A stretch of DNA of 64,000 nucleotides from positions 7,628,852 through 7,692,851 of the forward strand of contig NC_132901.1 of NCBI RefSeq assembly GCF_030463535.1, given 5' to 3'. Source of the DNA: Salminus brasiliensis. Taxonomy: Eukaryota > Chordata > Actinopteri > Characiformes > Bryconidae. The notes beneath the pieces were generated by a model. That model was not told the origin of the DNA and made no database searches. It saw only the letters and a program-made list of their open reading frames with translations. Made by a program: the position numbers and the translations under genes. Below are positions 36,774 through 51,497 of this stretch, in pieces. Each line of letters opens with the position of its first letter. The stretch's first letter is position 1.

Positions 36774-39700
36774 TATTAGAGAGTGCCTTTATTGTTACAT
36801 ACTTATTGATGTATGTAAATCAACTTACTTAATTGTTTGTTTGCATTTAATTGGTATAGTGTACTAGGATTCAGGGACAGAGCAGCAAACTAAAATACTG
36901 TGCCATACTAACTGTATGGAGTGGGCTTGTAGTGCTAAGTGGGATAAATGAAGCTGCACATCACCTGTGAAAGACCAGTCCAGAGGAGATCAGCCTTACA
37001 GGTGGGGAAGAGTGAGGCAGGAAACCATACTAGGGTTGACTTAAACCCTAGAATTACACACCTGATCTTTGTAATGAAAGCTGTCTAGTATATATAACCA
37101 GGCATACGGTTAGGCTCTCCCACAAGCCTTTTTTGTTGGGTCACAGAAGGGTGAAGTTAGTTAAAGCCTTAGGTTTATGGTGGGATTTGAGTGAGCAAAA
37201 GTAGGTTCAGAGCAAGGCTTTTGATGTAGAGGGTCGAAGTAAGGCAAAAGGACGAGGGTAGAATAATTAAATTGAGGTAGCGTAAGTAAAAAAGTATGGT
37301 GGTGAAAGTGTGTTTAGTGCAGATGTGATCTAGGAAGAGTGAGTAACAGTGGCTTTGTAAGGAGGCCTCAGGTTTATGATGAAGGTGGATTGAGTTAAAG
37401 TGACCGTGAGCTTAGGCCTTTGCCTTAGGATACAAAGGAAGGTTCAGTGAAAGTGAGTTTCAACATAAGCCATCAGCCTGATGTTTTGGATACACATGGA
37501 TACACATGGTCTCGGCCTACTGAGGACTGCACATCTAAGTAGAATGGTCATGACTGCATGGAATGGGTTAAATGAAAGCAAAAGTTTGGTGTGTTGCTTA
37601 TTGAGATAGAGGGAAGGATGGGGTTAATTTGTTTTAGGACAAGAATGAGATTGCAGTTGTTTCATGTGAGGGGTTCGAATGAGGATGGAGTGATTTTGTA
37701 TAATGGTTGGATGAAGGATGGGGTTATTTCATTTTAGGGTTGGAGAGAGAAGGTGGTGGGGTTTGTATTAGAGTATGAATGAAAATGGGTTATTTTATTT
37801 TGGGGTTAGACGGCGGATGGGGTTATTTTGTTTCATTGTTAGAATGATGTTAAGGTTATGTTGTACTAGGTTAAGAGGGAGGACAGAGTTATTTTGTATT
37901 AGGACTATTTGGTTGGGTCACAAAAAGATGAATTTGGTTGAAGCCTTAGGTTAATGTTGAGATTCGAGCGAGCAAGAATAGGTTCAGAGCTAGACTTTTG
38001 ATGTAGAGGGTTGAAGCAAGGCAAAAGGACGAGGGTAGAGTAAATAAAATAGTATGGCGGTCAAAGGCCTCAGGTTTATGATGAAGGTGGATTGAGTTAA
38101 AGTGACCGTGAGCTTAGGCCTTTGCCTTAGGATACAAAGGAAGATTCAGTAAAAGTAAAACAGTTTCAACATAAGCCATCAGCCTGATGTTTTGGATACA
38201 CATGCCCTTGGCCTACTGAGGAATGCACATCTAAGTAGAATGGTCATGACTGCATGGAATGGGTTAAATGAAAGCAAAAGTTTGGTGTGTTGCTTATTGA
38301 GATAGAGGGAGGGATGGGGTTAATTTGTTTTAGGACAAGAATGAGATTGCAATTGTTTAATGTGAGGGGTTCGAATGAGGATGGAGTTATTTTGTATAAT
38401 GGTTGGAGGAAGGATGGGGTTATTTCATTTTAGGGTTGGAGAGAGAAGGTGGTGGGGTTTGTATTAGAGTATGAATGAAAATGGGTTATTTTATTTTGGG
38501 GTTAGACGGCGGATGGGGTTATTTTGTTTCATTGTTAGAATGATGTTAAGGTTATGTTGTACTAGGTTAAGAGGGAGGACAGAGTTATTTTGTATTAGGA
38601 CTATTTGGTTGGGTCACAAAAAGATGAATTTGGTTGAAGCCTTAGGTTAATGGTGAGATTCGAGCGAGCAAGAATAGGTTCAGAGCTAGACTTTTGATGT
38701 AGAGGGTTGAAGCAAGGCAAAAGGACAAGGGTAGAGTAAATAAAATAGTATGGCGGTCAAAGGCCTCAGGTTTATGATGAAGGTGGATTGAGTTAAAGTG
38801 ACCGTGAGCTTAGGCCTTTGCCTTAGGAAGGCTCAGTAAAAGTGAGTTTCAACATTGGCCATCAGCCTGATGATTTGGATACACATGGCCTCGGCTTACT
38901 GATTAACCCCATCCTACCTCATACACATGGCCTCGGCCTACTGAGGAATGCACATCTAAGTAGAATGGTCATGACTGCATGGAATGGGTTAAATGAAAGC
39001 AAAAGTTTGGTGTGTTGCTTATTGAGATAGAGGGAGGGATGGGGTTAATTTGTTTTAGGACAAGAATGAGATTGCAGTTGTTTCATGTGAGGGGTTCGAA
39101 TGAGGATGGAGTTATTTTGTATAATGGTTGGAAGAAGGATGGGGTTATTTCATTTAGGGTTGGAGAGAGAAAATGGTTATTTTCTATTAGGGTTAAAATG
39201 AGAATGGGGTTTTAGGGTTTAAATGAGCTTGGGTTTATTTTGTATTGGGGATAGAGTGAAGGTGCAGTTATTTTGTATTAGGGTTTGAAAAAGGGCATGA
39301 TTATTTCATGTGATTTTTAGAATAAGGTTTGTCTTTTTTTTAAGATTTTGTTTTTGCGTTTTAGGGTGGGGGGGTGGATGCAGTTATTTTGTGTTAGGGT
39401 TAGTATGAGATTTTTGGCTATGGTATATTGGGTGTGTTGAGGTGATGAAGGAAATGAAGGTGCGAGTGCGTATTAGGGGACCTATGGAGAGCCGTTCCGT
39501 TCATACTGCGCACACACGGCAACACTGTGCTTTACACACTCCTCAAGGTCGCCCCGCACGACGAGCAAAACAACGCACCCACGTCTCGGATGCCCAGCAC
39601 GCTCTCGCCGAGGCTCTCCTCCAACGCACCGGATAACACTCGCCCAGTTCGTGGCACCTTTTGTCGCCGTTTTCCACAGATTAGCACGCCAAATGCGCCG

Positions 39701-39881
39701 CCGCCCGTTCGGTACGCCGGTAGCGTGGCACGCTTCGGTGAGCGCCGTATTAAACGCGGCGTCGTTACGCTGCCCTTCCCGTCTTCTCAACACACGGTGG
39801 AGCCTCTCGGAGACGAGAGAGCATTTCTACGCTCGCCAAGTTGAGCTTTCGCCCATATTTCGCTCGACAAACGCCGAGAGA
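36683..39881. other. H2B-H1 spacer, unit 3
   Basis: No gene. TATATATAA at 37089-37097, then three copies of the ~0.7 kb repeat with GCCTCAG at 37365, 38067 and 38763, then the CpG-rich H1 upstream region from about 39460. Confidence 0.8.
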
Positions 39882-39966
39882 AAACACAAGTGCGAGACTG
39901 TCGCTGCCACACGGCTTTGCGGCATCGAGCGAGTTGAGTCTACAACGTTCTCATGTGGCTTTTAAG
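39882..39966 (+). promoter_or_regulatory. H1 promoter, unit 3
   Basis: AAACACA at 39882-39888 and TTTTAAG at 39960-39966. Confidence 0.75.
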
Positions 39967-40049
39967 GGCCGGCCCCCTCGCTGCAGCGGGAGGTTCTACA
40001 GAACGCTGCAGCAGTTTGTGCTCACTCGCGCTCTCAGCAAAGCAGAACA

Positions 40050-40673
40050 ATGGCAGAAGTCGCTCCAGCCCCAGCCGCCTCGGCGCCCGCCAAGGCCCCC
40101 AAGAAGAAGGCCGCCGCCCGCCCCAAGAAAGCCGGCCCCAGCGTGGGCGAGCTCATCGTCAAGGCCGTCTCGGCTTCCAAGGAGAGGAGCGGCGTGTCTC
40201 TCGCCGCCCTGAAGAAAGCCCTGGCTGCCGGCGGCTACGACGTCGAGAAGAACAACTCACGCGTTAAGCTCGCCGTCAAGAGCCTCGTCACCAAGGGCAC
40301 TCTGGTGCAGACCAAAGGCACCGGCGCGTCGGGCTCTTTCAAGCTTAACAAGAAGCAGGCCGAGGCAAAGAAGAAGCCGGCCGCCAAGAAACCGGCACCT
40401 AAAGCTAAGAAGCCGGCCGCCAAGAAACCAGCCGCGGCCAAGAAGCCCAAGAAGGTAGCAGCCAAGAAACCCACTGCGGCTAAGAAATCCCCCAAGAAGG
40501 CCAAGAAGCCCGTCGCGGCCGCTAAGAAGGCAGCGAAGAGCCCCAAGAAGGCCAAGAAGCTGGCGGCTCCCAAAAAGGCGACCAAGAGCCCAAAGAAAGC
40601 CAAAACGGTCAAGCCTAAAGCAGCTAAGCCCAAAGCGGCGAAGGCGAAAAAGGCTGCCCCTAAGAAGAAGTAA
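40050..40673 (+). CDS. Linker histone H1 with P171L, unit 3
   Basis: 207 residues, like unit 1 except that codon 171 (40560-40562) is CTG Leu instead of CCG Pro. The change lies in the C-tail just after the second SPKK motif, in [11 protein letters not shown]. The winged-helix domain is unchanged. Likely still functional, since H1 tails tolerate substitutions. Confidence 0.97.
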   Translation: MAEVAPAPAASAPAKAPKKKAAARPKKAGPSVGELIVKAVSASKERSGVSLAALKKALAAGGYDVEKNNSRVKLAVKSLVTKGTLVQTKGTGASGSFKLNKKQAEAKKKPAAKKPAPKAKKPAAKKPAAAKKPKKVAAKKPTAAKKSPKKAKKPVAAAKKAAKSPKKAKKLAAPKKATKSPKKAKTVKPKAAKPKAAKAKKAAPKKK

Positions 40674-40721
40674 AGTAAACAGTTACGCCGTTTACCTTCA
40701 TGACTTATTTCTCTCTTCAAC

Positions 40722-40737
40722 GGCTCTTTTAAGAGCC
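40722..40737 (+). terminator. Histone 3' stem-loop, H1 unit 3
   Basis: Identical stem-loop. Confidence 0.95.
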
Positions 40738-41128
40738 ACCCACAGTTTCATAGAAAGCAGCTTTGCCCCCCTTGTTACTGCACAATGAAATGATTGTTAA
40801 AAAAAAAAAAAAACAACAACAACAACACAAAAATATCTCTCATTAGTTACCCCAAACAATAATTATATATGATAAATATTCTTTGGGGTTTGGTTTGGTC
40901 TTTCCTTCTATGACCACTGTTTGGTCGAACGTGTTACATTTGAGCTGGAAAGGGAAACGAAACACGGGGCACGAGTGGGGGTAAATGTTTCTTTCTTTAA
41001 CCCGTTTTCTTTCTTCCTTCCTTTCTTTCTCTCTCTCGCTCACACAGACACAGCACGAGAGGAGGAGGGGGTCGGGTAGGAAAGCGAGCAGAGGTGGGAG
41101 GACGCTAGAGTCTGACGGCGGAAATGCG
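40738..41128. other. H1-H2A spacer, unit 3
   Basis: No gene; A-run with CAA repeats, CTTT/CTTC tract and purine-rich segment as in the other units. Confidence 0.75.
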
Positions 41129-41639
<511 letters not shown>

Positions 41640-41673
41640 ATTGGCGCTCTCCGTTGATTTATCCATACACAAA

Positions 41674-41689
41674 GGCTCTTTTAAGAGCC
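41674..41689 (+). terminator. Histone 3' stem-loop, H2A unit 3
   Basis: Identical stem-loop. Confidence 0.95.
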
Positions 41690-42127
41690 ACCCATTTTTT
41701 TCTAAGAAAAGTGCTGCTCCTTTACAAACACTACATATTCTTCACGTGATTTCCAACTGCATAAAAATAATAGCTTTATGAACCGATTTATTATATAAAC
41801 ACACCGCCGTCCTTTTTTTCTTTTTTTCTCTCGTGTTACTAGAATAGATAATTGCCGATATATTTTTTTCATATATTTCACGTACTGAGACCAACACCTC
41901 ATGCATATGTGTATGTGTACACCCTTCATATATATATATATATATGTATATATATTAGACACACACATATATATGTTTGTGTGTAATGTTCGCAGTAATG
42001 TATATTAGTTTACAAATGTTGATTAGTTTGATCCTATTATTTTTCTTCTTATTATATATATATTTTTTTTTGTTGTTTTGTATTACAGGAGCCCGCCGCT
42101 TTGCTTTTAGGTTTGAAAAGAAGACGC
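41690..42127. other. H2A-H3 spacer, units 3/4
   Basis: AT-rich, no gene; carries GTATGTGTACACCC where the other units have GTATGTATACACCC. Confidence 0.75.
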
Positions 42128-42695
<568 letters not shown>

Positions 42696-42730
42696 ACAGA
42701 GCGCTTCGACGTTTACCTGAAATACCCAAC

Positions 42731-42746
42731 GGCTCTTTTAAGAGCC
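42731..42746 (+). terminator. Histone 3' stem-loop, H3 unit 4
   Basis: Identical stem-loop with ACCTACC flank. Confidence 0.95.
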
Positions 42747-42920
42747 ACCTACCCGTGTCCGCGCCGAAACAGCAAATGTCCGCCTCACCTCGGTGTTGCG
42801 TTTATATAATGTAAGGCTATTATGACGCGCGCGCTTCTAAATTCCATAGGATTGAGCGAGCGAAACCAGCCGTGAGACAGTGGTTGTGAAGATTAGGGAA
42901 AAAAGCAACTTCTGTATGTG

Positions 42921-43001
<81 letters not shown>

Positions 43002-45515
43002 CACATCAAAATCGCCATTTTTAACGTGTTTTAATACATATGAATACTTTTCTTTTAATTCCTATCAATATGTTTATACATATTTAATAGTTTGGAAACT
43101 GTTCATTCACCCCAGCAGAAAGTAGAAGCCACTGCCGCTTCAGTAGAACACTACACTTTACACTATGTAGTGTTTAGGCCGGTTTTGGCCTATTACATAC
43201 GGCATTAGTCATGGATGGAGCGTAGATCCCACCGCGTGGTGAAACTATACAACTGCAAGCACAGTTTCAGAGAGTAATGTATGTGTATATTCATATAATG
43301 AGAGCTTGATTTGGGGTACTTACGTTTCATACATATGCAACATGAGTTTGATTGCATAGAGAGTAAGCGAGACCAGGGCAGCAGTAAAGGAGGTAAGTGT
43401 ATAGTCCGGAGAGGAATGTTTGTTTGTTTGTTTGTTTTTAATCTCTTTCAATACCTCTACCAGAACAAGGCATGTCTAACTCTAAAAAATTATATGTTTA
43501 CTCTATATGTTAACTCTATAAAATTCATGTTTCCCGTCACATTGTTTGTAAAATTAACCCAGATCAGCGGGAAAACTCGCCAAAATTAAATGAATGTTGA
43601 GTCAGTATTGTTTTGTGCTATACTTCAAAAATTACCTTATTTAGTACAGTCTAGCTTGTCTGGAAGTATAACCCTTGAAGTATGGAGCAAATTAAATGAA
43701 CCTTCCCAGAACATGTAAAATGATCATTAGAGAAGCCTAGGGAAAAGAAATAGTGAATAAATACTGGCAGGGGTAAAGTGTTTGTCCTGCCTAGGATGCA
43801 CCCGGTTATGTAATAGAGAGTAGAAGCCTTTGAGCCTTGAGTACAGTAGTGCTCTTCTGTGTGGTGAATAGAAGGGCTTTTGGAAGTGCTCATTGCAAAC
43901 GACCACCGTTGTTTTGGGATCATGGGCATATATGTCATGGATGGAGCGTGGATGCCATCGTGTGGTCAAACAAGGCAAATGCAAACGTTAACTACGTAGA
44001 TTTATTCGTGAATGTGTGTGAATGTTACAGCTTTTTCATTTGATAGATGGTTGTGAACTCCAATACGTCTACTAAGTCATTTGTATTGCGGTGTTATTTT
44101 GGTTAGTGTTTTTTAAAGTACATTTTTAAAAATGTTTCTATTGAAGCATACTTCAGTTCAGGGCATTTTAGAAGCCAGCATGGTTACCAGTTCTCATGCT
44201 GCCAGGCAATGAAATGGAAACTTAATTTAGGGCAATTTTATACACATTAAATATGATTGTTAACTGCACCAATAAATCTAAAAAGTAATTACATGTCTTT
44301 TGGGATGATTTTCGTTTGGGCTTGGGTTTCATTTTAACAATATGCTAACGATAAAGTCGGACAGAAGGAAAGGTTTTGAAGAATGCTTGAAAGAAGCAGT
44401 CTTTAAGGAAGGCACTGTATTAGCCATCATGACAACCAAACAGCATGCAGTTAGGTAAAAAGCCACCAATTCACTCACTGCTAGAAGCCTTTGAGACAAA
44501 TTGTAGAGTAGTGCACTTCTATGTAGGACCTTTGTTTCCTTCTCTTTAGAGCCCTTAAACTCTGTGTATCAGTTTATATTGAGGTTCCCATAATAATCAT
44601 AAATCAATAAAGAAAACCGCTCATCTGCTATCAAGACCTGACTGAGGAGCTGGAGGCCAGTGAAGCAAAGCTAAAATATGGAAAAGCATACGCACCCTGC
44701 AAGGTTTCGGTCAGAGACTTTCTTCAAGGCATAGGTAAGTAACAAATGAATACAAAAGTGCTAACAAAAGTTTATCAACAGCTGACCGTACTGACTTGCT
44801 CCCTTGTGAGTTAGCTTCTAACTCTTTCTCCTCTTTCTGATTTTGCTTCTTTAAATGTCTGCATGGACCAAAAAAGAAAAAATCAAAAAGATGAATTGTT
44901 TTATATTTTGCAGATTTACATTTTGACCACCAGATGGCATCCACGCTCCATTCACGTACTACGACCACAGACTTAAAGCTTAGCCCTGAAACTCCATCAG
45001 AAGCCTAAGGGGTAGGTCTAGCCAAACTGCTTCCACTCACCCTGACTTCATCATGAGCTCTACACTTACTTTGCTTACCACAATGTCTTTCCATATTTCT
45101 TTATCATCCACTAACTGCAACATATGATAAAAGCAACATTAACTCCCTCTGTGTTTATCTAATCTAACATGACTTTTATTAGAAGATGTAAAGCGAGCCT
45201 GAGAAATCCAAGGGGTAAACATGTAGTTTTAGTTGGCCTCATTAGGAGCTTTTCCCTTGTATGCAATAATATACCATTTTTTCGATTTGTGTTTGATCTT
45301 TCTTACTTTAAATGTCTCTGTGGACACTATATCTTTAACTTGTAGTGTATTAGATCAACGACTACAATTCCCATGATGCCTAACTAAAGATGGTCTCTGA
45401 CCAAAACCTTGCCAAATAAAATTGACTCATCTGCTATCAAGACCTGACCGAGGAGCTGGAGGCCAGTGGAGCAAAGCTAAAATATGGAAAAGCATACGCA
45501 CCCTCAAATTGGTGC

Positions 45516-45584
<69 letters not shown>

Positions 45585-47311
45585 CCTGCATGGTTTAGGT
45601 CAGAGACTTTCTTCAAGGCATAGGTAAGTAACAAATGAATACAAAAGTGCTAACAAAAGTTTATCAACAGCCGACCGTACTGCCTCCTCCCTTGTAAGTT
45701 AGCTTCTCTGCTATTTAAATGTAACTCTTTCTCCTCTTTCTGATTTTGCTTCTTTAATTGTCTCCGTGGACAATAAATAAATAAATAAATAAATTAAAAA
45801 TTGCAAGATTAATTGTTTTACATTTTGACCACACGATGGCATCCACGCTCCATTTACGTACTATGACCACAGTCTTGAGGCCTAGCCTTGAAACTCCATC
45901 AGAAGCCTAAAAGACTTGACTAGAGAAGTGCACTTCTGTGTAGTGTATACAGTGTAAGGGATTTAGGAAGTGCCCTATTGCAAACGTCACCGTTGTTTTG
46001 GGATCGTGGATATATGTCATGGATGGAGCGTGGATGCAATCGTGTGGTCAAACTCGCAAATGCAAACGCTAAAAACATAGATGTATACGTGTATGTGTGT
46101 GAATGTTACAGCTTTTACATATGACAGATGGTTGTGAACTCCAGTAAGTCTACTAAGTTCTACCAAGGAACTTTTGGGCATTTTAGTAGCCAGCATGATA
46201 ACCAGTTGTCATGCTACCAGGCAATGAAATGAAAACTTAATTTAGGGCACCGTAATTTTGTTTGGGTTTTAACAATATGCTAATGATAAAGTAGGACAGA
46301 AGAAAACAAAATATTCAATACTGTATTATCTCCTTACAGATCTTGATAAAATGTCTTTAGTTAAAGAATGCTTGATAGAAGCACTCTTTATTTAAGGCAC
46401 TTTATTATCAGTTAGGTAAAAAGCCAACAATTCGCTCACTAAGAGACAAACTGTAGAGTAGTGCAGTTCTATGTAGGACCTTTGTTCTCCTCCCCTTAGA
46501 GCCCTTAAATTCTATGTTGTATGGTTATGTGTATGTATGTATGCATCAGCTTATATTGAGGTCAACATAATAATCATAAATCAATAAAGAACACCGCTCT
46601 GCTATCAAGACCTGGCTGAAGAGCTGGAGGCAAGTGGGGCAAAGCTAAAAATTGGAAAGCGGATGCACCATCAGCGCAAAAAATCATTTAACCTGCAAGG
46701 TCAGAGACTTTCTTCAAGGCATAGGTAAGTAACAAATTAACACAAAAGTGCTAACAAAGGTGTATCAAAAGCCAGCCGTACTCACTTGTGAATTAGCTTT
46801 TTTGTGCTTCTCAAATTTAACTCTTTCTCCTCTTTCTGATTTTGCTTCTTTAAATGTCTCTGTGGACCAAAAAAATATATATATATCTATTTATATTTTG
46901 CAGATTTACATTTTGACCACCAGATGGCATCCACGCTCCATTCACGTACTACGACCACAGTCTTAAAGCTTAGCCCTGAAACTCCATCAGAATCCTAAAG
47001 GGTAGGTCAAGCCAAACTGCTTCCACTCACCCTGACTTCATCATGAGCTTTACACTTTATATCACCACAATTTCTTTATCATCCACTAACTGCAACATAT
47101 GTCTAAGGCTTTATCATCCACTAACTGCAACATACTTTGCTTTCCACAATTTCTTTCCTTCCTTTCTCTTCCACTAACTGCTAACCAATATGGCTGTTAT
47201 TAGAATATGTATAGTGGAAACCTGAGGAATCCAAATGGTGTGGGTTTAGTTTAAGTTGGCCTCAATTTACTTTATGTGCAAAAATATTTCAGTGGTGGTT
47301 TGTGTGTGTGT

Positions 47312-47370
<59 letters not shown>

Positions 47371-47577
47371 GCATTTGTAGACATATATATGGCTTGCTTT
47401 ATGCATACTCATTCATTCTGACAGAAAATACAAACCCTGTACTGGTTTGTGTGTTTCTTTAAACGTCTTTATGTCAATGTGTCAATGACACGATGTGTCT
47501 TTATCCTGTAGTGTCAAGATCAAGGACTACAATTCCCATGATGACTAACTACAAGTTCGATAGATGACGTATTATTG

Positions 47578-47618
<41 letters not shown>

Positions 47619-49823
47619 ATATCTCTATATATATATCTTCATCTAATGATGAAATCCGATAACTGCACGTCCAGTCACAGTAAAAAGTAAACCGTGTGCC
47701 ATGGTGTACAGTAGTGGGCTGATCTTCGTGGGTGCTTGTTTTATGCTTGCAAGGTCGTAACCCTAGTACTAAATAGCCATTTATGTGATTTATATTCAGG
47801 TGCATTGAGGAAGGACTAATTTTGTCGTGTGTGTGTGTGTGTAATAAACGCTGCGCACGTTAGAATGGCGTGATGTAGTGTGACTTTGTTGTATACGAGA
47901 CCGAGGCGCACATGGCGACAGCCATCAGAGGGCTGACCGAGGTATTTGTCGTGTTAAGACATATGTTAGCTACTTTTAATGTTCATACATGTGAAACGTC
48001 ATTTTTTTTTTAGTCCTTACACTACTGGACCCTGGTTAGCTCCGGTGTGTCGTTGTTAGCACGATAACGTTTGCTAACTTGCCAAAAATGAAGTAGATAA
48101 TGATATCCGATAACTCGATTTTGCCGAGAGCCTAAAGTTGTACACCCAGTCACAGCAAATTGATGTAGAACTGCCGTTGCTGGATCTATGTGTGGAGTTG
48201 TACATAGCTTGGAGCCAGCTTAGCGATTTGCAGCGTGGCTAACGCGGCCAGCATAAATAGTAAAGCGCAAATATGAGCCTAATTATGAGGGGTCATTATT
48301 TGTTGACCACAGTGCAGTACCACATGCAGAGTTGTAGCATAAAAGTACGCAATACAGCCGTGATTGGTGGCTGTTGAGTGATTTGAGTTAACTTGCTTTT
48401 TCAGGTCCCCACATGAGCTAACAAAGCGATTAGCATGCTAGCTAACTCGGATGGTACAAACAATAACATACGCCAGCGAGTGTAAATACCTGTCAGATAA
48501 ATACACACTCGCTCGAGTCAGTCAAGTTTTATTATGAAACGGTGTATATAGCAACATTTATACGTTTACTGTCGTGGTTGAAACCGAGAAGCCACCTTGG
48601 AGAGTAGCATGATGGCTAGGTGTCTTAAAATTAATCACAGAAATAACGATATTACGGACACGTGCGTAGTTCTCTATATTGTTATTTGGAGCAAGTGAGG
48701 GAGAAACAGTCGTGCTTAAACCCGGCTACCAACAACGTATCTTCTGGTTTTCAGAGCTGGGCAGCCTGTGTAGCTTGCTAGCTAGTGTTTTGTTTACAAA
48801 AGATTATTTTCGTTAGCTAGTTGCCGAAACGACATCGGTCAACCGAGAGAAAAAACAAGAAACAAAAAAAAAACAATTCCCAAGCAGCTCACTACTCCCT
48901 GTGGAGTGCACGATGTCACGAAAAAACGGCTTCTATACTCACCTAGTGCACTAGAGAGTACTGGAGTGCGGTTTAGGATTGTACAACACACAATCAATTA
49001 CTACAATAATAACAATAATAATGTCAAGTGTGTAATCTTTCTAAGAAAACGGTGCATAAATGTTTATTTACAAAGGTCACATGGCCCCTATGCACTTCAA
49101 ATTTCGTGAAAAGGAGTCAGAGGCTGTGTATGAGCCTACTTTGAGTCACTGTAAGTTCATCTTAAGCCTAGGTCACTGAATTTTATTAATTCATTCAGCT
49201 ATTTATTTATTTATTTTAAGATTTCGCCATAAGACCAAGCTATTTCAGAAGTGATTTTAGCTCCTAATTATAGTTTAGCTTACTTTTTAATTATAAGGTC
49301 AAGCAGGTCTGGAGCTAGGCTGTAGGTTTCGAAGCTAAATCATGATGAGTTAAAGTATTCAGAGTGAAGGTTATGCATGATCCAAAGTGTGCTGCGTTAT
49401 TATTATTACTATTATTAGTTTATTCCTTTTTAGAACACTTGGAGTCTGGATGCCATTGTGTGGCCAGACTGTGAAACTACAAGCAGTAGAAGGAAGACAT
49501 GCTGCAAATGCATTGAGAAGTGATGCTATTATTGCTTGACTTTGACTATTGATTGTCCCCCCCCCCCCCATGTACACCACATGTTAATGAAATCCACATG
49601 AAATCCAAAAAGAGCACTTTTTTGAATTTTGAACATGAGTACATCCAGAGGGTACGGAATTAATATTTAATTCCGAATTAATATTAATATACTGTATTTT
49701 GTATGGCTACCCACTCAGTGGCTTTATGTGCAATCTTTGAGTGGTCTAGGCATGTTTGAGACGCTGTACAGCAAAACAAGCGTTCTGCTCACGTACAGAG
49801 TATGAGGCGGAGCTAATGTACTG
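42747..49823. other. H3-H4 spacer, unit 4
   Basis: No gene supported. Same module order as unit 1. A small deletion (GAGACCAGGGCAGCAG, about 43371) is shared with unit 5 only. CTCF-like cores at 44937-44949 and 46917-46929. First ZNF143-like motif at 45361-45379; the second (47526-47544) ends ATGATGA, a base change in its core. Module A core near 46035 reads TGCAATCGTGTGG. Confidence 0.8.
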
Positions 49824-50254
<431 letters not shown>

Positions 50255-50284
50255 ACGCTCGGCCTGAACAGCTCTAAACACAAC

Positions 50285-50300
50285 GGCTCTTTTAAGAGCC
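50285..50300 (+). terminator. Histone 3' stem-loop, H4 unit 4
   Basis: Identical stem-loop; ACCCA and CAAAAGAG follow. Confidence 0.95.
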
Positions 50301-50954
50301 ACCCACAAATCCAGCAAAAGAGCCTGTTTCTATTCTTAGTTTGTTATCAAATAAGGCAGTCGATCTCCCGCATACTCTGTATTAAAATGTAATATACCGG
50401 AAGAATACATGTGTATATATACATATAATAGATATGTCTGTATATATGTATTGTTTTCCATTTTGCCCCCCGTGTGCGTTGGTTAAATCCGAACTATATG
50501 TCTTAATAAATCCTGATAGAAAAAAAATCGCCGTCAACGCCGCTGTGCCGAAAAACAGAAAAACAGCCCTGTAGATTAAGAATGCGCGGGAAGAATGTTG
50601 CAAGAATCATATTTGTTTGTTTGTTTCAATATAGTCAATGATGGTGGTTATGAATCTCCCGGTTAAGAAGCTAATTTTATATATATGAAGAATACATATA
50701 GTTTTCAATTTCCCCCGTATGCGTTGATTAAACGTTTGAATAAATTCAGAATATCGCCGTCAACGCCGATGTGGCGAAAAATAATGTGCCGTCTGCACGG
50801 TGGGTAAAAATGCGCGGGTAGGCGAACAAAGAGAATGCTGCTCAGGGGAGGGGGAAGGGAAGAGGAGAATAGGGAGGGGAGGGGAGGGAGGGGAGGGGAG
50901 GGGAGGGGAATGAAGGGTGGGGGGTTGGCAAGAAGAGAGCGGACAATTTGTTGT
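50301..50954. other. H4-H2B spacer, unit 4
   Basis: No gene; same internal duplication as unit 1 and a longer G-rich tract (50845-50924) with several GGGGA/GGGA repeats. Confidence 0.75.
50845..50924 (+). repeat. G-rich tract upstream of H2B, unit 4
   Basis: Runs of three to six G separated mostly by single A; intermediate in length between units 1 and 2. Confidence 0.8.
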
Positions 50955-51451
<497 letters not shown>

Positions 51452-51481
51452 ATAGTGATAGCGGCATAATCCAAACCCAAC

Positions 51482-51497
51482 GGCTCTTTTAAGAGCC
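51482..51497 (+). terminator. Histone 3' stem-loop, H2B unit 4
   Basis: Identical stem-loop; CAAAGAG downstream. Confidence 0.95.
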